Assembly: GCA_026002045.1 (NCBI GenBank) | Contig: BOAV01000113.1 | Coordinates: 1-7,140 of the forward strand | Length of the DNA: 7,140 nt | From: Spirochaetia bacterium | GTDB taxonomy: Bacteria; Spirochaetota; Spirochaetia; Treponematales; Breznakiellaceae | Direction of reading: 5' to 3' | Shown here: in pieces, positions 1-4,863 of the stretch | Position numbering within the stretch: the first letter of the stretch is position 1 | Layout: every line of letters begins with the position of its first letter | The notes under the pieces: generated by a model | Seen by the model: the letters and a program-made list of their open reading frames with translations, nothing else | What the model was told of the DNA's origin: nothing | Database searches by the model: none | Program-made: the position numbers and the translations under genes

Positions 1-290
1 TCGTCAATGAGCCCTGACTTCTGTACCGTGTTCCGCATCCCGGTGATCAAAGTTTTTACCAGAAATGTTTCCAGGGCCTCGCACTGTTCGTAGAGCTTGC
101 TGGTTTTGTCAATTTTTGTTTTATGAGAATTGCTAATGGATGAAGGGGAAGTTTCATCTTCATTCTGCGCCTCTTTTAGCATATCCGCAAAAGAATTATT
201 CCCCGCAGCGTTTCTGCGTACAATACTTAAAGATTCTGCAGAGGATCTGTTCTGATCAAGGTACTGTGCGCCAATGCTTCCTACATCCAT
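1..290 (-). CDS. flgJ: FlgJ-like flagellar rod-binding protein (5' part; cut by window edge)
   Basis: This frame opens with ATG at 290 and stays open for 96 codons to the left edge, so the C-terminal end is missing. FlgJ-type proteins are periplasmic chaperones that cap and help assemble the flagellar rod. The evidence is the stretch at residues 70-96, CEALETFLVKTLITGMRNTV followed by QKSGLID. It closely resembles the conserved rod-binding helix of the FlgJ N-terminal domain (family pattern: FEALFL...MRKTVPKSGLID). Residues 1-65 are polar and low in hydrophobic content, with no signal peptide, as expected for a protein exported by the flagellar apparatus. The start lies 15 nt after the flgG stop, with a GAGGA Shine-Dalgarno-like sequence about 10 nt upstream. 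Position after flgF-flgG fits the spirochaete arrangement, where FlgJ usually lacks the muramidase domain; that absence cannot be checked here. Confidence 0.83.
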   Translation of the reverse strand, partial: MDVGSIGAQYLDQNRSSAESLSIVRRNAAGNNSFADMLKEAQNEDETSPSSISNSHKTKIDKTSKLYEQCEALETFLVKTLITGMRNTVQKSGLID

Positions 291-305
291 CTTATTTATT
301 CCTCA

Positions 306-1106
306 TTATCTCTTTAAAGCTGTCGCGGTACCCAGCATGTTGTCGCTGGTCTGTATGGTCTTGGAATTAAACTCGTAAGCTCTTTGGGCCACGATAAGGT
401 CAACCATGGCCTTTACCACGGACACGTTGGACATTTCCAGAAATTTGTGTTCAAGCTGGCCCATGCCCTCGTAGCCGGGGAAGCCGGCGATGGCTTCACC
501 GGAGGCGCCGCTTACCTTGAAAAGATTTTCCCCCACCGCGGTAAGGCCCACGGGGTTGGGAAAACGGTAGAGGTCTATCTGGCCTACGTCAACGGGATCA
601 TTCGCATTGATAGCGGGAACCTTGACGCTTACCCTGCCGTCCTTTGCAATCGTAATAGTCTCGGGGAGGAAACCTTCGGGCATGACGATGTCCGGGAGCA
701 GCCAGTACCCCTGGGATGTCACCATGCGGCCGGTTTCATCAACCTTGAAGGAGCCGTTCCGGGTATAGGCATAACTGCCGTCGTAGGTCTGGATGCGGAA
801 GAAGCCCTCCCCCACGATGGCCGCATCGGTGGGAACATCGGTGGACTGGGGCGCGCCCTGGCTGAATATCCGCTGGGTGTCCGCAAGCTTGACGCCGTGG
901 CCCATCTGGATGCCCACGGGGACCACCGTGTCCTCGGTGGCGGGGGTGCCCGCGGTCTTTACGGTCTGGTAGAGGAGGTCCTCAAAATCGGCCCGCTGCA
1001 TCTTGTAGCCCGTAGTGTTCACGTTTGCAAGGTTATTGGAAATCGTATCGATATTGGCCTGCTGGCCTATCATCCCGGAAGCGCCGGTCCATAAACTTCT
1101 AACCAT
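306..1106 (-). CDS. flgG: Flagellar basal-body distal rod protein FlgG
   Basis: 266 residues, the usual FlgG length of about 260. FlgG builds the distal rod, the drive shaft linking motor to hook in the periplasm. The N-terminal rod domain carries the family signature with ASGM at residues 9-12 and NNLANVNTTGYK at 24-35. The central region has the conserved GEGFFRI at 99-105 and YTRNGSF at 114-120. The C-terminal rod/hook domain reads LEMSNVSVVKAMVDLIVAQR at 223-242, then AYEFNSKTIQTSDNMLGTA. N- and C-terminal segments form the coiled-coil core of axial proteins, and no cleavable signal peptide is present, as expected for export through the flagellar secretion system. The ATG is preceded by AGGAG with about 8 nt spacing. 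The gene starts 22 nt after the flgF stop and is probably co-transcribed with it. The 'VAQRAYEFNSK' C-terminus separates it from FlgF. Confidence 0.96.
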   Translation of the reverse strand: MVRSLWTGASGMIGQQANIDTISNNLANVNTTGYKMQRADFEDLLYQTVKTAGTPATEDTVVPVGIQMGHGVKLADTQRIFSQGAPQSTDVPTDAAIVGEGFFRIQTYDGSYAYTRNGSFKVDETGRMVTSQGYWLLPDIVMPEGFLPETITIAKDGRVSVKVPAINANDPVDVGQIDLYRFPNPVGLTAVGENLFKVSGASGEAIAGFPGYEGMGQLEHKFLEMSNVSVVKAMVDLIVAQRAYEFNSKTIQTSDNMLGTATALKR

Positions 1107-1128
1107 GTTTTAAACTCCTGTATACCTA

Positions 1129-1983
1129 TTAGCCGTTCATTCTAGTAACTTGATTAATCAAAGTGCCCAGCATGGTGTCCCCGCTCTGGATGATTTTCTG
1201 GTTTGCCTCGTAGGCGCGATTTATTTCGATCATCCGCACCATCTCTACCACGGGGTCCACATTGGAGGCTTCGGTAAAGCCCTGCACCACACGGGGGCGG
1301 CTGCCTTCTTCCATTATTTGCGCAGGGCCGGAAGTATCGCTTTCCCGGTAGAGACTGGAACCCTGTTTTTCAAGGTAACGATCAAGATCGAATTCCACAA
1401 TTTTGAGGGTGTCCAGGAGGGCGGTTTGTTCCCAGGTGTTGTTTTCCCGGGAGATCATCAAGTCGGGATCATCGGCGTAGGCGGCGTTTATCCATATCCG
1501 GCCGTCCTTGTCAATCTGAAAATTGTTGGCCTTTACCTTGATGGGCCCGTTTTCACCCAGCACGGGATAGCCTTCTTTTGTTTCAAGAAAGCCCTCTTTA
1601 CCAAGCTGAAAGGAGCCGTTCCGGGTATACCGTTCGCCCCAAGGGGTGTCAACCGTGAAGAAACCCTTACCGTCCAGGGCGATGTCGAAATCGCTCTGGG
1701 TTTCCTTCATGGCCCCCTGGTCAAAGTTGGTGTAGAGTTCGTTGAGTTCAACCCCCATGCCGAGCTTTCCCATAATGGGGGCCGCATCGGCGGAACCAAA
1801 GGGGTGACGGTAGACGCCATCGTCATCGGTACGGCGCAGGAGCAGTTCAGGGAAGGACTTAAACGCCGCCACATCCTTCTTATAGCCATCGGAATCCACG
1901 TTGGCCAGGTTATTTGCCACCGTATCAAGCCGCCACTGTTGGGCCCGCATCCCGCTGGCCCCGGTATACCATCCTCTAATCAT
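1129..1983 (-). CDS. flgF: Flagellar rod protein FlgF (FlgG-like paralogue)
   Basis: 284 residues from ATG 1983. This is the second axial rod protein, homologous to FlgG: MIRGWYTGASGM at the N-terminus, NNLANVDSDGYKK at 24-36, GKGFFTVDTP at 106-115, YTRNGSF at 119-125, and a C-terminal domain with EASNVDPVVEMVRMIEINRA at 238-257 then YEANQKIIQSGDTMLGT. The MVRMIEINRAYEANQK wording and the position upstream of flgG favour FlgF; spirochaete genomes sometimes label this gene flgG1. The frame is open another 127 codons upstream, but that part reads antisense through the neighbouring transporter gene and has no axial-protein similarity. Family alignment fixes the start at the MIRGWYTGASGM methionine. 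No Shine-Dalgarno sequence precedes this ATG; instead a sigma-28-like -10 element (GCCGATAC) ends 6 nt upstream. Residues 44-75 and 165-230 form inserts that make it slightly longer than its partner. Confidence 0.93.
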   Translation of the reverse strand: MIRGWYTGASGMRAQQWRLDTVANNLANVDSDGYKKDVAAFKSFPELLLRRTDDDGVYRHPFGSADAAPIMGKLGMGVELNELYTNFDQGAMKETQSDFDIALDGKGFFTVDTPWGERYTRNGSFQLGKEGFLETKEGYPVLGENGPIKVKANNFQIDKDGRIWINAAYADDPDLMISRENNTWEQTALLDTLKIVEFDLDRYLEKQGSSLYRESDTSGPAQIMEEGSRPRVVQGFTEASNVDPVVEMVRMIEINRAYEANQKIIQSGDTMLGTLINQVTRMNG

Positions 1984-1989
1984 AGTTAT

Positions 1990-2016
1990 GTATCGGCATC
2001 TGAATTTCAAAGATAA
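1990..2016 (-). promoter_or_regulatory. Candidate sigma-28 (FliA)-type promoter of flgF
   Basis: Read on the minus strand, GCCGATAC (1997-1990) matches the flagellar sigma consensus GCCGATAA at 7 of 8 positions. Exactly 11 nt upstream is TTATCTTT (2016-2009), matching TAAAGTTT at 5 of 8. The -10 element ends 6 nt before the flgF ATG, so initiation would fall at or next to the start codon and give a leaderless message. That would fit the absence of a ribosome binding site. The -35 match is weak, and rod genes in many bacteria are not sigma-28 dependent, so this is a candidate only. Confidence 0.4.
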
Positions 2017-2040
2017 TGGGCAATCTATTGATTGCCCATT
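2015..2040. repeat. Perfect inverted repeat in the flgF / transporter spacer
   Basis: Two arms of 11 bp, AATGGGCAATC (2015-2025) and GATTGCCCATT (2030-2040), are perfectly complementary around a 4-nt loop TATT. The element lies midway in the 85-bp spacer between divergently transcribed flgF and the transporter gene. It touches the proposed -35 of flgF on one side, and its right arm contains the proposed -35 of the transporter gene. That placement suits an operator for a dimeric regulator acting on both genes. There is no U-run after it on either strand, so a rho-independent terminator is unlikely. Confidence 0.75.
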
Positions 2041-2060
2041 TACGGGAATTCGGGTATGAT
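2032..2060 (+). promoter_or_regulatory. Candidate sigma-70-type promoter of the transporter-ATL unit
   Basis: TTGCCC (2032-2037) and TATGAT (2055-2060) are separated by 17 bp and match TTGACA/TATAAT at 4 of 6 and 5 of 6. The -10 ends 8 nt before the ATG at 2069, so the message would have almost no leader. No Shine-Dalgarno sequence precedes that ATG. The -35 lies inside the right arm of the 2015-2040 inverted repeat, so a protein bound there could block it. Confidence 0.45.
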
Positions 2061-2068
2061 TTTTTTCA

Positions 2069-2962
2069 ATGACACCTAATACAGGCTCCGGTGTATCCTT
2101 AGGCGCCCGAGAGCGCTGGAAGGGACAGGGGGCAATTTTTTGTACAGCTATCCTGTGGAGTACCAGCGGTCTATTCATCAAACTGGTTGACTGGCACCCC
2201 GTGGTGATCGCCGGGACGAGGAGCTTTGTGGCCGCCCTTTTCCTGTTGACGGTCCGCCTTGTATTCCCCCCAAAACCGGGGGGCGAAAAAAACAGGCCCC
2301 TTCCCCTCTGCGCCGCGGCCGTAATCTCCACCCTTGCCATGATCAGCTTTGTCGTCGCCAACAAGCTTACCTACTCGGCGAACGCCATCATGCTCCAGTA
2401 CAGCGCCCCTGTCTGGGCCGGCCTTTTGGGCTGGCTTCTGATTAAAGAAAAACCCCATTGGGAACACTGGGGCGCACTGGCCCTGGTGATGGGGGGAATG
2501 GCGCTTTTTTTTCGTGACGGGCTCAGCGCGGGCCATCTTTTGGGGGACAGTATCGCCGTACTTTCCGGGATCTGCTTCGGCGCCCATACGGTGGTTTTGC
2601 GGATGATGAAAAATGGGAACCCCCGGGATTCCATGCTCCTGGCCCATATACTGAATGCCACCGTCAGCATCCCTTTCATCATTATCTATACCCCGCACCT
2701 TACCGCGCCCACGGTTATGCCCATCCTGTTCATGGGGCTCATACAGACAGGCTGCACGGCGATCCTCTTTTCCTACGGGATTAAACGGGTCAGCGCGGTC
2801 CAGGCCATGCTCACCGCCATGATTGAACCGGTGCTGAACCCCCTTTGGGTTCTGGCGGTTACCGGGGAAAAACCTTCGGTTTCCGCCCTTACAGGAGGGG
2901 GGATCATTATCGCGGCGGTGGCGGCTTCTTCCTATATAGGGAAGCGCCGGGAACTGCGGTGA
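2069..2962 (+). CDS. EamA/DMT-superfamily transporter (RhaT/YdcZ-like permease)
   Basis: 297 residues, typical of the ten-helix drug/metabolite transporter family of inner-membrane permeases that move amino acids, nucleosides or other small metabolites. Two tandem EamA repeats of about five helices can be seen. The first spans about residues 20-147, beginning AIFCTAILWSTSGLFIKLV with conserved Trp30, and including the YSANAIMLQYSAPVWAGLLG segment at 102-121. The second spans about 158-291, including AVLSGICFGAHTVVLR and the typical AMLTAMIEPVLNPLWVLAV then TGEKPS at 246-270. Short basic or Pro-rich loops (PPKPGGEKNRP, about 67-77) separate helices, and the C-terminus is basic (GKRRELR). The substrate cannot be told from sequence. 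The ATG at 2069 is the only ATG consistent with a full first helix; it lacks a ribosome binding site. The last codons overlap the GTG of the ATL gene, implying translational coupling. Confidence 0.92.
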   Translation: MTPNTGSGVSLGARERWKGQGAIFCTAILWSTSGLFIKLVDWHPVVIAGTRSFVAALFLLTVRLVFPPKPGGEKNRPLPLCAAAVISTLAMISFVVANKLTYSANAIMLQYSAPVWAGLLGWLLIKEKPHWEHWGALALVMGGMALFFRDGLSAGHLLGDSIAVLSGICFGAHTVVLRMMKNGNPRDSMLLAHILNATVSIPFIIIYTPHLTAPTVMPILFMGLIQTGCTAILFSYGIKRVSAVQAMLTAMIEPVLNPLWVLAVTGEKPSVSALTGGGIIIAAVAASSYIGKRRELR

Positions 2963-3261
2963 CCGAAAGCACCCGCCGCATTATCGAAATTATCCGCTCG
3001 GTTCCGCCGGGGAAGGCTGCATCTTACCGGGACGTTGCCCTGGCGGCGGGGCTTTTCAACGGGGCGCGGCAGGTTGCCCGGATCCTCCACTCCATGTCAA
3101 GAACAGAAAAGCTCCCCTGGCACCGGATCATCCGTTCAGACGGACATATCGCCCTTCCTCCGGAATCAGGCGGAGATTTACAGGCGGCGCTTCTGCGGGC
3201 CGAGGGGGTTGAGGTGTCAAAAACGCTGCGGGTGGATATGGAAAAATACAGCAAATATTAA
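2959..3261 (+). CDS. Alkyltransferase-like protein (ATL; MGMT-like DNA-binding domain)
   Basis: 100 residues from a GTG start at 2959 that overlaps the transporter stop (GTGA). It corresponds to the DNA-binding domain of O6-alkylguanine-DNA methyltransferases and resembles E. coli Atl (YbaZ). Visible landmarks are VPPGKAASYRDVA at 15-27 with the base-flipping Tyr23, GARQVARIL at 35-43 with the intercalating Arg37 of the recognition helix, and PWHRII at 53-58. True methyltransferases have PCHR with a catalytic cysteine. Here Trp54 replaces it, so alkyl transfer is not expected. Characterised ATLs bind O6-alkylguanine, flip it out and recruit nucleotide excision repair. The C-terminal EGVEVSKTLRVDMEKYSKY also matches the family. 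The open frame runs upstream to about 2845 inside the transporter gene, but family alignment begins at TRRIIEIIRSVP, supporting the GTG start. Confidence 0.9.
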   Translation: MTESTRRIIEIIRSVPPGKAASYRDVALAAGLFNGARQVARILHSMSRTEKLPWHRIIRSDGHIALPPESGGDLQAALLRAEGVEVSKTLRVDMEKYSKY

Positions 3262-3279
3262 AAAATCTTTTATCTCAAC

Positions 3280-3305
3280 TAAAGCATTAAAAAAAATTCC
3301 GATAA
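3280..3305 (+). promoter_or_regulatory. Candidate sigma-28-type promoter in the spacer after the ATL gene
   Basis: TAAAG (3280-3284) is followed, 14 nt after TAAA, by TCCGATAA (3298-3305), which matches GCCGATAA at 7 of 8 positions. The usual spacing is 15. The site lies 77 nt upstream of the ATG at 3383 and could have driven the now broken gene there. The surrounding spacer is very AT-rich, so TAAA is expected often; the TCCGATAA element is the informative part. Confidence 0.3.
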
Positions 3306-3382
3306 GAATATATGTTTTCAGAAAAAAACAGCAGAGACATATCTATACATAGACTCCATATTTTCTTGCGGGCAGGCGGTTT

Positions 3383-3750
3383 ATGAGAAAACTGATGATT
3401 TTTTTAATGATGATGGGTTTAACGGCATCCCTTGGAACCTGACGATGATCTACCAAGTCATGGCGAACGCTCCTATCTCGCACTTAACCGATGAGGAGCT
3501 TACCCGTCTTTTAGAGGAAGCGGCTTTGGCGGAGGATTTGAAAAAGGGACCCGGTCATTGGCTGCACCTGGGCTTCCGCGCGGGACCGTCACTGCGGCTG
3601 TATTCTCCTATGAACTATGCCGCCACCATGGGAATCGGCGCCGATATAGGGATGCAGGTGATGGTACAACCGCTGCCCTTCCTGAGGATTCCAGGTACAA
3701 CCGGCAGCAAACCAGAGGCGAGCCGGGAGGTGATACTGAATCAGTCCTGA
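3383..3750 (+). pseudogene. Remnant of a secreted, possibly beta-barrel protein gene (frameshifted)
   Basis: ATG at 3383, with AGGCGG-like sequence just upstream, starts a 19-residue peptide MRKLMIFLMMMGLTASLGT that looks like a signal peptide but ends at TGA (3440-3442). A different frame (offset by +2) is open across the same region and continues to TGA 3748-3750; its first ATG, at 3445, would give 101 residues. That frame has an acidic helical stretch (HLTDEELTRLLEEAALAEDL) followed by alternating hydrophobic segments, GHWLHLGFRAGPSLRLYS and ATMGIGADIGMQVMVQPLPF. These resemble the first transmembrane strands of outer-membrane barrel proteins common in treponemes. The barrel stops after about two strands, and one further shift near 3690 would extend it differently. 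I infer a gene broken by a frameshift and 3' loss. The alternative is a genuine 101-residue hypothetical protein starting at 3445, which has no clear ribosome binding site. Confidence 0.5.
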
Positions 3751-3782
3751 TTCATAGAATCAGGGCTGATTAGTAAATCAGC
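3739..3782. repeat. Array of five alternating AATCAG / CTGATT half-sites at the queA 3' end
   Basis: AATCAG occurs at 3739, 3758 and 3776 and its complement CTGATT at 3747 and 3766, in strict alternation. The first four half-sites make a 15-bp inverted repeat (3739-3753 with 3757-3771, loop ATA) with a single T-G mismatch. The last two make a competing 7-bp stem (3765-3771 with 3776-3782, loop AGTA). The queA stop codon (3772-3770) lies in the second. It separates the convergent remnant gene and queA. It could act as a bidirectional terminator or mRNA 3'-end stabiliser, but no U-run follows on either strand. Confidence 0.6.
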
Positions 3783-4849
3783 ATGGCGTCACCGTAACTG
3801 AAAAAACGGTAGCCCTCCCGCACCGCCTCGGCATAACTTTCCAGAATGAATTCCCTGTCGGCAAACGCCGATACCAGCATCAACAGCGTCGATTCAGGGG
3901 TATGGAAATTGGTAAGAAGAGCATCTACTACTTTAAAAGAATAGCCGGGGTAGATAAAGATCGAAGTACTCCCCTCCCCCCTCCACAGTTTTCCTGTTTC
4001 GGTATCCCAGGCCGACTCCAAAGTACGGAGGCTGGTGGTTCCCACGGCAATAATTTTCCGGCCCGCAGCCTTTGCGTTTTCAATGCGGGAGGCGGTTTCA
4101 TCATCAATGCCGTACACTTCCTCGTGCATTTTGTGCTCCTCAATATTTTCCACACGCACCGGGAGGAAGGTCCCCAGTCCCACATGAAGAGTGACAAAGG
4201 CGTTCCCGATCCCCGCCGCACCAAGGCGATCTAAAAGTTCACGGGTAAAGTGAAGCCCTGCGGTGGGCGCCGCAGAGGAGCCGGTGACATCCGCATAGAC
4301 CGTCTGGTAGCGTTCGCTGTCCGCCGCAGTATCACTGCGTTTAATATAGGGCGGCAGCGGCATGCGGCCGTTTTTATCCAGCCACTCATCATCAATGGGC
4401 TTTGCAAATTTCACTATGCGGAACTCCCCGGCGCCGGCCTCGGTCCCGATGATTTCCCCTTCAATCCTGTCCGCAAACACATAACGGCTGCCCGGTCTGC
4501 GCCGTTTGGCCCGGTGAACCATGGCGCGCCAAATCGTCCCCGGTTCACCGGCATCCCTTATCTTATTGATGAGAAGAAATTCCACCTGCGCCCCGGTGGC
4601 CTGACTTAACCCCAAAAGCCGGGCCTTGCGGACCCGGGAATTGTTAAACACCAAGAGAGGCATCGCCTCTCGAGCGGCCGCATCTTGAAAATATGATGCC
4701 AGCAAATCGGGAAGATCCGCCACCATGCGGTGTTCCCGGCTCCGCTTCTCCCGGTCCAGCACCATAAGCCTCGACTGCCCCCGTTCCGCCGGGGGATATT
4801 GGGCGATTAAATGCTCGGGAAGTTCGAAAGAAAAATCTTTAGTTCGCAT
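3770..4849 (-). CDS. queA: S-adenosylmethionine:tRNA ribosyltransferase-isomerase QueA
   Basis: 359 residues, within the usual 340-360. QueA transfers and isomerises the ribosyl moiety of S-adenosylmethionine onto 7-aminomethyl-7-deazaguanine in tRNA, making epoxyqueuosine at wobble position 34, in the cytoplasm. Conserved stretches run the full length: FELPEHLIAQYPPAERGQSR at 8-27, LLVFNNSRVRKARL at 65-78, GRMPLPPYIKR at 161-171, ERYQTVYADVTG at 179-190, AAPTAGLHFT at 193-202, LHVGLGTFLPVRVENIEEHK at 221-240 followed by MHEE, GTTSLRTLES at 270-279, and LLTNFHTPESTLLMLVSAFA at 311-330. There is no sign of damage. ATG at 4849 lies 14 nt after the ruvB stop, with no strong Shine-Dalgarno sequence. 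A 5-bp hairpin (GCTCT/AGAGC, 4861-4873) spans the ruvB stop. Third gene of a ruvA-ruvB-queA operon, an order seen in many bacteria. Confidence 0.97.
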   Translation of the reverse strand: MRTKDFSFELPEHLIAQYPPAERGQSRLMVLDREKRSREHRMVADLPDLLASYFQDAAAREAMPLLVFNNSRVRKARLLGLSQATGAQVEFLLINKIRDAGEPGTIWRAMVHRAKRRRPGSRYVFADRIEGEIIGTEAGAGEFRIVKFAKPIDDEWLDKNGRMPLPPYIKRSDTAADSERYQTVYADVTGSSAAPTAGLHFTRELLDRLGAAGIGNAFVTLHVGLGTFLPVRVENIEEHKMHEEVYGIDDETASRIENAKAAGRKIIAVGTTSLRTLESAWDTETGKLWRGEGSTSIFIYPGYSFKVVDALLTNFHTPESTLLMLVSAFADREFILESYAEAVREGYRFFSYGDAMLIY

Positions 4850-4863
4850 TTTTTCTGCAAGCT

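Noticed and set aside
140..370. Plus-strand 76-codon frame at the left end
   Set aside because: It is antisense to the FlgJ-like gene and the end of flgG, both supported by motifs.
384..1094. Long plus-strand open frame of 236 codons antisense to flgG
   Set aside because: It lies wholly within flgG, which has clear family motifs. The translation is rich in Gly, His and Val with no recognisable domain, typical of an antisense shadow of a GC-rich gene.
1150..2016. Long plus-strand open frame of 288 codons antisense to flgF
   Set aside because: Same reasoning: it shadows flgF almost exactly, has no ribosome binding site of note and no domain signature.
1984..2364. 127-codon upstream extension of the flgF frame
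   Set aside because: It reads antisense through the transporter gene, across the inverted repeat and promoters. Axial proteins start at the MIRG/MVRS-type N-terminus.
2171..2698. Minus-strand open frames inside the transporter gene (175 and 103 codons)
   Set aside because: They are antisense to a well-supported ten-helix transporter; compositions are shadow-like.
3035..3352. Plus-strand 105-codon frame overlapping the ATL gene
   Set aside because: Out-of-frame overlap of the ATL gene running into AT-rich spacer; no domain signature.
3262..3382. Terminator after the ATL gene
   Set aside because: The spacer has A- and T-runs but no GC-rich stem in front of a U-run, so no rho-independent terminator can be supported.
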